Shown piece by piece: positions 26,145 to 34,812 of a stretch of 64,000 nucleotides of DNA. The stretch comes from Clostridia bacterium. GTDB taxonomy: Bacteria > Bacillota > Clostridia > Oscillospirales > CAG-272. Within the stretch, counting starts at the first letter, position 1. The number at the start of each line of letters is the position of its first letter. A model generated the notes under the pieces. It worked only from the letters and a program-made list of their open reading frames with translations. It did not search any database and was not told where the DNA came from. A program made the position numbers and the translations under genes. The stretch is taken from contig JAFQEJ010000031.1 of NCBI GenBank assembly GCA_017399105.1, positions 62,001 through 126,000 of the forward strand. The letters are read 5' to 3'.

Positions 26145-27770
26145 GTGAAAAGAATTCTGATTTCTGTGCTCATGGCAGCGCTGTTGATGGTATCCTGCGG
26201 TGATACAGCCGAACCTGCAGAAAGTGAGTCTGTGACCGAAACGCAGACTGTGACCGATCTCACACTCAGCGGTAAGATTGCACTTACCGGTGAAAATCTG
26301 CTTCTCTGCGTGGAGGGGCATGAGTCGATTGCAGTTGAAGGCTTTCGTAAGATGCGCGATCTGTGGCTGTTTCTTCCCGCCGGGGTGGATGCTGAAAAGG
26401 TGCGACTCACTGTTCTTAATGAAAACGGGGCACAGGGGGAGAGCATGACGGTTAATCTCCGTGAGAGCGTGATCTCGCTGACCGTATCGGACGGAACCGA
26501 GCTGGCGGTGGAGTGGCAGCAGTCGTCTCTGCCTGGCATTTTTATCCATCTTGATGAGGGGGATGAAGGCTTTGCCGCTGTCGAAGCCTCTGAGAAAAAG
26601 CTTATTGAAGCCGAGGGAAGGCTGACGGTATCCGATCTGCAGATCGAAAATGCTAAAATGACACTTGGCGGACGGGGAAACTGGACCTGGATTCAGGATA
26701 AAAAGGGATATTCGCTGAAATTCTCGGCGAAAACATCGATTCTCGGTATGGCGGAAGCCAAGAGCTGGGTTTTGCTTGCCAATAAGGCTGATACTGCACT
26801 GATGCGAAACATGGTTGCCTACGATCTTGCGAAGCAGCTCGGTATGCCATATACGCCTGACTGTATACCATGTGAGCTGTATGTGAACGGTGAATACAGG
26901 GGCAGCTATCAGATTGCCGAAAAGACCGAGATCGGTAAAAATCGCATTGATATTGCAGACATGGAGAAGGAAACTGAAGTGATCTCCGGCAGCGATATCG
27001 GACAAACAGGGCGGGAGACACTTGACTGCGGTGCGAATATTCGTTACGCGAAAAATGTTCTGTCTCCTTCGGATGTGAGCGGCGGTTATCTGCTGGAATT
27101 TGAGCTTGCCGACCGTTATTCAGCCGAACCCTGCGGATTCCAGACAAAACGCGGCTTTTATTTTGTAATCAAATCGCCCGAATATGCTTCCCGGGAGCAG
27201 GTCGTTTATATCGCTGAGCTCTATCAGAAAATCGAGAATGCGCTCTTTAAAAACGATCCTGCACTCTGGGAGATGCTCGATATGGAATCAGCAGTGAAAA
27301 AGTATCTGCTGGAGGAGATTATCAAGAATTTTGATGCCAACCATTCCAGCCAGTATTTTCATAAGAATGCGGGGAATTCCCTCGTCTGCTTCGGTCCTAT
27401 GTGGGATTTGGATGCAGCCTTTGGCAACACAGAGGCCACTGTCGATCCCAATGGCAGATATGCGGCGCTGAACGGATGGTGGAAGGCACTGCGGGCAAGA
27501 GAAGATTTCACAGCCGAAGCCAAGCGGGTCTGGGAGGAGACACTTCGTCCGATCTGCATGAAAATGATCGAGGAAGGCATTCCGGCTTATGAGGAGGCGC
27601 TTGCTTCTTCGGCGGCAATGAATTTCATCCGTTGGGATCACCTCGGTGTCAAGCCGCCGCTCTCCACCTATATTCCAACCGGAAACACCTACGCAGAGTC
27701 TGTGGAACAGCTTCGCAGTTATTTTAAGGCAAGGATTGAATGGATGGACGGATTTGTTGACCGATATTGA
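26145..27770 (+). CDS. CotH-family protein-kinase-like lipoprotein
   Basis: 541 residues starting at GTG with a GGAGATG site. Signal peptide with lipobox LLMVSC. The CotH kinase domain covers about residues 160-530: RGNWTWIQDKKGYSLKF, LLANKADTALMRNMVAYDLAKQLG (in parts), YRGSYQIAEK, and the metal-binding-like MWDLDAAFGN. CotH proteins of spore formers phosphorylate coat proteins, but many Clostridia have extracellular lipoprotein versions of unknown target. It lies 28 bases before an MBL gene and just upstream of spoVAC. Confidence 0.85.
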   Translation: MKRILISVLMAALLMVSCGDTAEPAESESVTETQTVTDLTLSGKIALTGENLLLCVEGHESIAVEGFRKMRDLWLFLPAGVDAEKVRLTVLNENGAQGESMTVNLRESVISLTVSDGTELAVEWQQSSLPGIFIHLDEGDEGFAAVEASEKKLIEAEGRLTVSDLQIENAKMTLGGRGNWTWIQDKKGYSLKFSAKTSILGMAEAKSWVLLANKADTALMRNMVAYDLAKQLGMPYTPDCIPCELYVNGEYRGSYQIAEKTEIGKNRIDIADMEKETEVISGSDIGQTGRETLDCGANIRYAKNVLSPSDVSGGYLLEFELADRYSAEPCGFQTKRGFYFVIKSPEYASREQVVYIAELYQKIENALFKNDPALWEMLDMESAVKKYLLEEIIKNFDANHSSQYFHKNAGNSLVCFGPMWDLDAAFGNTEATVDPNGRYAALNGWWKALRAREDFTAEAKRVWEETLRPICMKMIEEGIPAYEEALASSAAMNFIRWDHLGVKPPLSTYIPTGNTYAESVEQLRSYFKARIEWMDGFVDRY

Positions 27771-27798
27771 ATTTATTGAGGCATATTTGGAGGTATAT

Positions 27799-28617
27799 AT
27801 GAAAAATACACTCTATATGCTGGCATCCGAGGAATTTCCTCAGATGAACAGCTTTATTATCACGACAGCTGACGGGAAGGTTATCGTTATCGACGGAGGA
27901 TGGCGGGCGGATGCGGCGAAGCTGCTTTCACGCCTGCGCGAGATTACAGGGAAGGAGATTCCCCATGTGGATGCATGGTTTCATTCGCATGCACACGCTG
28001 ATCATACCGAAGCATTCATGGAAATTATGGAGAATCACAGCGAATCGGTTACTGTCGGAGCGGTGTATTTCCATTTTCCCTCGGTGCAGTATTTTGAAAA
28101 ATACGAAGCAGGCAGTGCATATACGGTTCGTGAATTCTATGAGCTTCTGCCCCGATTCGCGGATAAGGCTTGCATCGTCAGCGAGGGGGATCGTTATGAA
28201 GTTGGCGAGGCGGTCTTTGATATCCTGTACACCGCAGATCCGGCTTTTCGGATGAATGCGGTCAATAATTCCTCCACCGTGTTTCGCATGACACTGGGGG
28301 GCAAGCGTGTGCTCTTCCTCGGCGATCTGGGAATTGAAGCGGGGCAGAAGCTGCTCTCTCAATACGGCGATGCGCTGAAGAGTGACTGGTGCCAGATGGC
28401 GCATCACGGTCAGAGCGGTGTGGAGCGGGATGTATACGAGGCAATCGCACCAGAAGGCTGTCTCTGGAGCACACCGAAGTGGCTTTGGGACAATGATGCG
28501 GGAAAGGGCTTCAATACCCACATCTGGCAGACTGTTACGGTGCGCGGCTGGATGGACGAGATTGGCGCCAAGCGGCATCTTGTGACCAAGGATGGAGATC
28601 AGGTGCTGGAATTTTAA
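27799..28617 (+). CDS. MBL-fold hydrolase (ComEC/Rec2-like type)
   Basis: 272 residues. HSHAHADHTEAF gives the metal site; MNSFIITTADGKVIVIDGG at the start and the late MAHHGQSGVERDVYEAI motif are typical of the ComEC-like stand-alone hydrolase domain. Start ATG at 27799 with TGGAGGT. Likely co-transcribed with the CotH gene. Substrate unknown. Confidence 0.82.
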   Translation: MKNTLYMLASEEFPQMNSFIITTADGKVIVIDGGWRADAAKLLSRLREITGKEIPHVDAWFHSHAHADHTEAFMEIMENHSESVTVGAVYFHFPSVQYFEKYEAGSAYTVREFYELLPRFADKACIVSEGDRYEVGEAVFDILYTADPAFRMNAVNNSSTVFRMTLGGKRVLFLGDLGIEAGQKLLSQYGDALKSDWCQMAHHGQSGVERDVYEAIAPEGCLWSTPKWLWDNDAGKGFNTHIWQTVTVRGWMDEIGAKRHLVTKDGDQVLEF

Positions 28618-28682
28618 CATAATACTGATAAAAATGTTTTTTTCGGGCATGCTTTTTTCAGTAACATAATCGGGAGGAAGCT

Positions 28683-29129
28683 ATGAACGAAAAAGAAAAG
28701 CAGAAATATGTAAAATATGCTGAAGGACGCGCTGAGAAATCACCGCTGCTCAGGGATTGCATCTGGGCATTTTGCGTCGGCGGCGGTATTTGTGTCTTCG
28801 CGGAGGGACTGTTTGGTCTGTATAAAAAAATGGGCATCGCTGAGGAGATTGTCAAATCTCTGGTGCCGGTGACGCTGATTGCGCTGACCGCATTGCTCAC
28901 CGGAATCGGTGTGTTTGACAATATTGCCAAGCGGGCAGGTGCCGGTACGCTGGTACCCATCACGGGATTTGCAAACTCTGTGGTGGCTCCGGCAATCGAT
29001 AACAAGGCAGAGGGCTGGATTCTCGGACTGGGTGCGAAGATTTTCATCATCGCAGGTCCTGTGATTGCATACGGTACGGTGGCAAGTGTGGTGTATGGGG
29101 TTGTGTATTGGGTGATGAGGATGTTATAG
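28683..29129 (+). CDS. spoVAC: Stage V sporulation protein AC
   Basis: 148 residues, the usual length. Membrane protein of the SpoVA channel that moves dipicolinic acid and calcium across the spore inner membrane. Typical features: a charged N-terminus (MNEKEKQKYVKYAEGR), about four membrane helices, and the GAGTLVPITGFANSV loop. The last 41 codons are partly duplicated at 30965-31087. Unusually, spoVAD and spoVAE are not adjacent but 5.9 kb away. A terminator hairpin of the GGGCTG family follows the stop, so it may be transcribed separately from spoVAD. Confidence 0.93.
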   Translation: MNEKEKQKYVKYAEGRAEKSPLLRDCIWAFCVGGGICVFAEGLFGLYKKMGIAEEIVKSLVPVTLIALTALLTGIGVFDNIAKRAGAGTLVPITGFANSVVAPAIDNKAEGWILGLGAKIFIIAGPVIAYGTVASVVYGVVYWVMRML

Positions 29130-29136
29130 AAAAAAG

Positions 29137-29178
29137 GAGGGGCTGTCACTAATTTGAGTGAGGCAGCCCCTCTTTTTT
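29137..29178 (+). terminator. Terminator after spoVAC (GGGCTG-family hairpin)
   Basis: GAGGGGCTG (29137-29145) and CACT pair with AGTG and CAGCCCCTC around a short loop, followed by a run of seven T residues. Confidence 0.8.
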
Positions 29179-29193
29179 TCCTTAATTAGCCAT

Positions 29194-29229
29194 TTTGTTA
29201 TAGAAATACCGACAAATATTTTATATAAT
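29194..29229 (+). promoter_or_regulatory. Promoter with 13-bp box in front of the first sialidase/AraC gene
   Basis: TTTGTTATAGAAA (29194-29206) ends in a weak -35 (TAGAAA); after 17 bases comes TATAAT (29224-29229). The same 13-mer, the same spacing to the -10, and nearly the same distance to the start codon (62 versus 63 bases) recur at 31102. This suggests a shared, possibly AraC-domain-controlled promoter. Confidence 0.6.
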
Positions 29230-29255
29230 AAAATCAAAGATAAGGGAGTGATAAA

Positions 29256-30902
29256 ATGCTTATTACGGACAAAGAACTGCTTAAAAGCTACACCGCATCC
29301 AAAAACCTGTGGGTAGGTATTCCAAGTATTGAAATTACCAAAAAGGGTAGAACTTTTTTGACCTTTTATTCAGGAGGCAAAACGGAAGAAATAGGAAACT
29401 ATGTTTTGCTTATAAAATCTGATGACGGTGTCAATTTCAGTGATCCTGTTGTGGTTTGTTTTGAAGAGGGCTATCGCTGTTATGATCCGTGTATTTGGAT
29501 AGATCCGCTAGGTAGACTATGGCTTACTTGGTCAAGATGTCCGGAAGATGGGGTGTTCGGAGCAATTTGCGATGACCCCGATGCAGAAGAAATTGTGTTC
29601 GGAGAAGAATTTTTCATTGGTCATAATGTTATGATGAATAAGCCAATCGTTCTCTCTACGAGAGAATGGGCATTTCCTGTTGCAGTGTGGAATTATGGTA
29701 TCGAATGGATAAAGGCTTCCGACATAACACCCAAAGGCTCTTTTATGTACATAACCGATGATTGCGGTAAAACCTTTAAAAGGCTCGGGTATGCCGATGT
29801 TAAAAATCGTGCTTGTGATGAACATATGTTTCTCGAAATGAATGATGGTGTTATCAGAGTGTTTGTAAGAACTGCTTATGGTATAGGTGCGGCAGATTCT
29901 TACGATGGGGGACTTCATTTTGGAAAGGATTTTGATACAGGTTACAAAGGTCCTTGTTCAAGATTTCACATCAGAAGGATGCCTTCAGGCAGAGTTCTGT
30001 TAATCAATCATTATAATTATTCCGGCAGAAATAATTTAACAGCTATGCTTTCGGAGGATGATGGTCAAACCTTCCCATACCGCTTATTATTAGATGAACG
30101 AAATAACGTTTCATACCCTGATGCCGCAATTGATAAAGATGGTAATATTCATATTACATATGATCGCGAAAGAGGTTCAGCCTGCTCCTGTTTTGATGAT
30201 ATTATGAGTAACGCACGCGAAATTTTAACGGCGTGTATCTGTGAGGAGGATATTATAAGCGGCTGTCTTGTTGATAAAAATAGCTATCTGAAGCGAGTTG
30301 CTTATAAATTAACCAATTATGACGGTGAGCTTCAAAATCCATTCAACGAAAAAAATCGCTTTACCGATAATAGCTATGCCCTGTATTTGAGTGGTGATGG
30401 GCGTAATGCTGAAGAAATCATTTCGAAAATATTTGATGAATATAATATAAATTGTTCTAACATCCATAATATCCAAGCAGAAAGCTTTGATAAGCTAATT
30501 GAAGCGTATAAAAGCAGTAATGATTTGACGGTATTAAATGAGATTATTCATCTTGTAAGATCTGTACACGGCAAAGAAATATATTCCGAAAAAAATATTG
30601 TTGACGAAATATGCCGCTATATTATTGATAATCCGGAATGTGATTGCAGCACCCAAAATATTGCAAAGATTTTTCATTACAGTTCGCATTATATTCGTCA
30701 CATCTTCAAAAAGCAAACCGGCATCTCTGTTAAAGAATTTCAAACGGCGCAAATTATTAAAACGGCAAAGCTTCTTTTGAGAATGTGTGATGATAAAATA
30801 ACAGATATTGCTGCTACTTGTGGGTTTGAAAGCCCAAGCTATTTTACCGAGGTTTTCACAAAAGAAGTTGGCATGTCTCCAAAGGATTATCGTAAAAAAT
30901 AA
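29256..30902 (+). CDS. Sialidase-like propeller fused to C-terminal AraC DNA-binding domain
   Basis: 548 residues, no signal peptide or membrane helix, so cytosolic. Residues 1-365 form a sialidase-like beta-propeller with Asp-box-like repeats (SDDGVNF, TDDCGKTF, SYDGGLHF, SEDDGQTF) and YPDAAIDKDGNIHITYDRER; at the usual RIP position it reads GIPSI, so the first carboxylate-binding arginine is not evident. Residues about 370-445 form a linker shared with the next gene (YALYLSGDGRNAEEIISKIF). Residues about 447-548 are an AraC double helix-turn-helix ending FTKEVGMSPKDYRKK. Probably a glycan-sensing regulator; catalytic activity is uncertain. Much AT-richer than its neighbours, hence likely acquired. 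Confidence 0.8.
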   Translation: MLITDKELLKSYTASKNLWVGIPSIEITKKGRTFLTFYSGGKTEEIGNYVLLIKSDDGVNFSDPVVVCFEEGYRCYDPCIWIDPLGRLWLTWSRCPEDGVFGAICDDPDAEEIVFGEEFFIGHNVMMNKPIVLSTREWAFPVAVWNYGIEWIKASDITPKGSFMYITDDCGKTFKRLGYADVKNRACDEHMFLEMNDGVIRVFVRTAYGIGAADSYDGGLHFGKDFDTGYKGPCSRFHIRRMPSGRVLLINHYNYSGRNNLTAMLSEDDGQTFPYRLLLDERNNVSYPDAAIDKDGNIHITYDRERGSACSCFDDIMSNAREILTACICEEDIISGCLVDKNSYLKRVAYKLTNYDGELQNPFNEKNRFTDNSYALYLSGDGRNAEEIISKIFDEYNINCSNIHNIQAESFDKLIEAYKSSNDLTVLNEIIHLVRSVHGKEIYSEKNIVDEICRYIIDNPECDCSTQNIAKIFHYSSHYIRHIFKKQTGISVKEFQTAQIIKTAKLLLRMCDDKITDIAATCGFESPSYFTEVFTKEVGMSPKDYRKK

Positions 30903-30964
30903 AGACTCAATTTTATAATGGCGATAGCGCAGATGATTAGTCACCGCGTCCTATATTGACAGCA

Positions 30965-31087
30965 GCAGAGGGCTGGATTCTCGGACTGGGTGCGAAGATT
31001 TTCATCATCGCAGGTCCTGTGATTGCATACGGTACGGCGACAAGTGTTGCGTACGGTGTGATTTATTGGTTCATGCAGCGCCTGTAG
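30965..31087 (+). pseudogene. spoVAC: Duplicated 3' fragment of spoVAC
   Basis: The last 41 codons of a spoVAC gene, with no start or 5' part. The first 73 bases are identical to 29007-29079; the remaining 50 diverge but keep frame, length and SpoVAC-like residues (TSVAYGVIYWFMQRL, stop). It lies directly upstream of the second sialidase/AraC gene just as intact spoVAC lies upstream of the first. Confidence 0.92.
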
Positions 31088-31101
31088 ATGAATTGGGCAA
31101 A

Positions 31102-31137
31102 TTTGTTATAGAAACGAAGCCTCTGTTTTGGTAAAAT
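31102..31137 (+). promoter_or_regulatory. Promoter with 13-bp box in front of the second AraC/sialidase gene
   Basis: TTTGTTATAGAAA (31102-31114), then 17 bases after the TAGAAA -35 a TAAAAT -10 (31132-31137). Matches the arrangement at 29194. Confidence 0.6.
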
Positions 31138-31164
31138 AAAAACTAAAAACGGGGGCTTTTATCT

Positions 31165-32838
31165 ATGAGCAGTAAAAATCCGAATAACCGTGACCTTGCA
31201 GTCTTTTTTGCAGGTAATACCGAAAAAGACAATATCATTGCAGCGATTTTCGATCATTTAAGACTTGATTGTCTGGAGCGCTGCAATATCAACTCATCTC
31301 ATCTGGACGAGCTTATCAGAAAATTCAATGAAAGCGATGCGTGCGATATCGATCTTATTACATCAATCATCGACACGATTAAAACAGGCAAAGCAAACTC
31401 GTTGAATAAAGAAAATGAGCTGATCAAAAAGATCGTCTCCTGTGTCCTGGAGCATCTGATGGAAGAAATCAGCATTGAAGAAATTGCTCAAAAGCTCAAT
31501 ATCAGTTATTATTACATGTGCCACATTTTTAAAAACAAATATAATATCTCTGTCAATACCTTCAGAAACCGGAAAAGACTTGAGTTTGCCATGAGAAGGC
31601 TTGTTGAAAGCGATGAAAAAATTGCGGACATTGCCATTGCCTGCGGCTTTAATAACATCAGTTATTTTACCGAAATATTCACAAAAATGGTCGGCAGCTC
31701 TCCGACAGCCTTCAGAACATGTAATCAGGGAATCTGCCTGCACAGCTTTTATGACTTTGATGATATGCTTCTGGCGGTAAAAATGTCCAGTGTCAGCTTT
31801 GCCGAAGAAAAGATTACGGCAGGAGATGGCGATGTCAAAATGATATCGGTGTATGAGCCGAATGACAGATTCGCTTTTCTGCACGAATCCGCAATTATTG
31901 CGTATCATGGGGTATTGTATGCCTCCTGGTATAACTGTCCCAAGCACGAGCTTCGGGGTTATACGCCCATCTGTGAAAGAAGGTCTTACGACGGGGGGAT
32001 TACCTGGAGCGAATTAAACATTGTCTGCGATGACAAAAGCGAAAAAATCCTGTACTGTCCGCCCGTATACGGTATTTGTGACGATAAGCTTTATATGCTT
32101 GTCAATCAAATGGTGGCGCCCGACCATATTCATTCGTTGGATTTGTATGTGCTGAGTGAAAAAAACGACAGATTTGAGTTTTTGTGGTCCAGACCGATTC
32201 CCTTTAAGTTAAATACCAATGTTGTGGCTTTGCCCAACGGAAAGTTAATGCTGCCCGGCAGAATTGCAGAGCTTGACGGTTTTCCCAATACACCCGCAGT
32301 TCTTATATCTGACAGCGGAAAAATTGACGCACAGTGGCGGCTTGTAAAGATTGCGGAAAACGGTGATCTGCCCGATGGCAAAATGCTGATTCATCCCGAA
32401 ATTTCGGTCATGCTCGATGAAGATACGCTGTATATGTTCAGCCGGGATGATCAGCGAAGGGTGCCGCTTGTCTATATTTCAAAGGATTGCGGAGAGAACT
32501 GGAGTTCCGCGATGAGTCACGACATTCCCTATGTTTCAAGCAAGATATATGCAGGCAATCTCAGCGACGGAAAAAAGTATATCACAGCCAATATTGAGGA
32601 ATTTGACCGATCAAAACTGGCGGTGTATTTTACCGATACAAACAGTAATTGCTTTCATAAAAGAATCGTTCTTTTCGATAAAAAGACTGCCGGAAAAGAG
32701 GGGGCTGTTGCATGTCACTATCCCGCCGCCTTTGAAAGCAACGGCAAGCTGTATATCATTGCTACGCTGGGGTATGAGGACATGGTAAGCGGCGCAAGAG
32801 GCGCGGTGCTGTTCATCGTGGATATAAGCAAGGTATAA
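31165..32838 (+). CDS. AraC DNA-binding domain fused to C-terminal sialidase-like propeller
   Basis: 557 residues, cytosolic. The domain order is reversed relative to the preceding gene: residues about 9-85 are the shared linker (LAVFFAGNTEKDNIIAAIF), about 86-183 the AraC double helix-turn-helix (ADIAIACGFNNISYFTEIF, VGSSPTAFR), and about 195-557 a sialidase/BNR-like propeller with Asp boxes SYDGGITW (near 274) and SKDCGENW (near 438). It follows the spoVAC fragment by 77 bases and is closed by a hairpin terminator. Likely a one-component glycan-responsive regulator; possible hydrolase activity is untested. Confidence 0.8.
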   Translation: MSSKNPNNRDLAVFFAGNTEKDNIIAAIFDHLRLDCLERCNINSSHLDELIRKFNESDACDIDLITSIIDTIKTGKANSLNKENELIKKIVSCVLEHLMEEISIEEIAQKLNISYYYMCHIFKNKYNISVNTFRNRKRLEFAMRRLVESDEKIADIAIACGFNNISYFTEIFTKMVGSSPTAFRTCNQGICLHSFYDFDDMLLAVKMSSVSFAEEKITAGDGDVKMISVYEPNDRFAFLHESAIIAYHGVLYASWYNCPKHELRGYTPICERRSYDGGITWSELNIVCDDKSEKILYCPPVYGICDDKLYMLVNQMVAPDHIHSLDLYVLSEKNDRFEFLWSRPIPFKLNTNVVALPNGKLMLPGRIAELDGFPNTPAVLISDSGKIDAQWRLVKIAENGDLPDGKMLIHPEISVMLDEDTLYMFSRDDQRRVPLVYISKDCGENWSSAMSHDIPYVSSKIYAGNLSDGKKYITANIEEFDRSKLAVYFTDTNSNCFHKRIVLFDKKTAGKEGAVACHYPAAFESNGKLYIIATLGYEDMVSGARGAVLFIVDISKV

Positions 32839-32884
32839 GCTGATATGGATTTTTGAGTGATTAAACCGTTATGATGTTAAAAGA

Positions 32885-32922
32885 CAAGCCGGCTTCGTTT
32901 TTGAGCGGAGCCGGCTTGATTT
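32885..32922. terminator. Terminator between convergent genes
   Basis: CAAGCCGGCT (32885-32894) pairs with AGCCGGCTTG (32909-32918), followed by a short T-rich stretch. Confidence 0.75.
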
Positions 32923-32979
32923 ATTCGGATTGGAGAAGATCAAGGAATATCAATATTCAGATCTGAGGAATGCTGAAAG

Positions 32980-34293
32980 TTACAGTCCCTGCTCCTTCAG
33001 CTCATGCACCAGCTCCAGATAGAATTCACGCACGTCAAAGCCGTCGATGTTTTCGCGGTTGAGATCGATCATGTCGGCGTGGGAGATACCGCGTCTGCCC
33101 TTCGGGGTGAGCACACGGTGATTGCTGCCCCATTTGAAAGAATCGGTGCTGACAAGTCCGTCGTTGGGACCGTCGAAATATTTGACGAGATGATAGGAAA
33201 GGTTCAGCGGAAATTTTCCGTCGCATGCTTTCGGCATAACCGAGCCAACGCTTCTTTGGTATATTTCCTCCGGGATGTTATCGCAATCAAGCGATGCACA
33301 GAAGGAGGCAGTGAGATTGCTTACTGCGGCGATAAAATCGGGGTTGGAGTCGCCGAATTTCCGCAGTGCCGCATTGTACATATCGGCGGCTTTATTCTTG
33401 ACCTGTTCGGGAATTTTTGTCAGCAGCACATCGGCAAAAATGCAGCCTTTATGGGGCGTATTGATTGTAGTCAGCGAAGCCACATAAGGCGCGGCATCCA
33501 GTTTACTCAGGGCATATTTGCAGTCAAGACCGCCTTTGGAATGGGCGATGATATTGAGCTTTTCACAGCCACTCTCGGCGACGATGGCCTTGATGCGCTC
33601 GGTAAGCTCGGAGGCGCTGTCCTCCACTGATGCCGCCGACTGGTGGTTGCCATAGTAGATCACGGCACCGTTTTCGATCAGATCTGCGGGGATTCTGCCC
33701 CAGTAATTGAAGAAGTTTGAGTCGCGGAAGAAAACGCCGTGGACAAGCAGGAGCGGATATTTCGTGGCGCAGAGCCGATCCTTTCTGCGGGCATGATTGA
33801 GAGCCTCACGTTTGGCTTCGAATCGGGCTTCAGCAAGCGAGATTTTGATGATGTTTTCAAGGGCAATGAGATTGGCGATGGGAATCATGCCGCAGAGAGC
33901 ACCGATAACACGCTGTTTGATGCCCAGCTGTACCGAGGTCATATATACGCAGAGAATGCCGTTCCAGAAGAGGATTGCCTCCAGAATGACGCAGAGAAGC
34001 ATGCTCCAGAGCAGTGTGGGAATATCATCCGGTATACTGCGGATGGCGAGGTGGATATGCCATATGACCGAGATCATGCTTGAGGCGAGGAATATGGCGA
34101 GGATTCTGCCGCCATGATTGCAGATGCGAAGGCGTAGGCTGCGGGTTTTGAGGAAGAGACCGGGGATGGCGTTAATGAAGAGAAATGCGGGGATGAAAAG
34201 AAGCAGCCATCGCAGGTCACGCGCCAGCAGAAGGAAGCTGTTTGAAGTGAGCGCATAGAGGAGTGTGCAGAAAAGATAAAAAAGGAAATTCAT
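32980..34293 (-). CDS. Membrane-anchored triacylglycerol lipase-like alpha/beta hydrolase
   Basis: 437 residues. The first 165 carry about five hydrophobic segments; the rest is an alpha/beta hydrolase resembling clostridial lipases, with LLLVHGVFFRD (oxyanion region) and IIAHSKGGLD, where the nucleophile serine lies near residue 252. The usual first glycine of GXSXG is alanine here, as in related lipases. The ATG at 34291-34293 with GAGG is preferred over a TTG at 34308. It forms an operon with the membrane protein upstream and is inserted, on the opposite strand, between the sialidase genes and spoVAD. Confidence 0.72.
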   Translation of the reverse strand: MNFLFYLFCTLLYALTSNSFLLLARDLRWLLLFIPAFLFINAIPGLFLKTRSLRLRICNHGGRILAIFLASSMISVIWHIHLAIRSIPDDIPTLLWSMLLCVILEAILFWNGILCVYMTSVQLGIKQRVIGALCGMIPIANLIALENIIKISLAEARFEAKREALNHARRKDRLCATKYPLLLVHGVFFRDSNFFNYWGRIPADLIENGAVIYYGNHQSAASVEDSASELTERIKAIVAESGCEKLNIIAHSKGGLDCKYALSKLDAAPYVASLTTINTPHKGCIFADVLLTKIPEQVKNKAADMYNAALRKFGDSNPDFIAAVSNLTASFCASLDCDNIPEEIYQRSVGSVMPKACDGKFPLNLSYHLVKYFDGPNDGLVSTDSFKWGSNHRVLTPKGRRGISHADMIDLNRENIDGFDVREFYLELVHELKEQGL

Positions 34294-34317
34294 AAAAGCC
34301 TCATACAAATTAAAGGA

Positions 34318-34812
34318 TTATTTTGTCCTATAACAGATATTCCACTCTTCGGGGTCAAGCTCTGCCATTGCTTCGCGGGGATTTCGGCAGACAAACTCAA
34401 GCCAGAGGCCGTCTTTGGCAAAAACTATGATATGTATATGCTCTACCTCGATCCGATCGAGTGCGTCGCGGGAAAGCTGACTGCGGTATTGCCTGCCGTC
34501 AACCGAAAGAAGCAGAATTTCGCTGTTGCAGAAATAGAGATTACTATTTTTTAGCAGCTTCCCATGCATGAAATTGCCGTTGATTTTGCAAATTACGGGG
34601 GACTTGATGGCAGCCTCCGCTTTTTGGATTTTTCTGCCTATGACTTTTATGTGAATCAGCATATAGGTTGCGAGTGCAAGACAGAATGAGAGTGTGGTGA
34701 TCAGCGTAAGCGGGATGGTATGCTCGGGGGCGATCAGCATGAAAACAAAAAATATCGGAATGGCGATGACGGCGGCAGAGAGCAGAGATAAGAAAATGAT
34801 TGGCTTTTTCAC
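34318..34812 (-). CDS. Hypothetical two-helix membrane protein
   Basis: 164 residues: two membrane helices (about 5-30 and 35-55), then a soluble beta-rich part of about 100 residues (KINGNFMHGKLLKNSNLYF) that resembles a GRAM/bacterial PH-type fold. GGAGATC precedes the ATG. The stop lies 24 bases before the lipase start, so the two are probably co-transcribed. Family not recognised. Confidence 0.6.
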   Translation of the reverse strand: MKKPIIFLSLLSAAVIAIPIFFVFMLIAPEHTIPLTLITTLSFCLALATYMLIHIKVIGRKIQKAEAAIKSPVICKINGNFMHGKLLKNSNLYFCNSEILLLSVDGRQYRSQLSRDALDRIEVEHIHIIVFAKDGLWLEFVCRNPREAMAELDPEEWNICYRTK

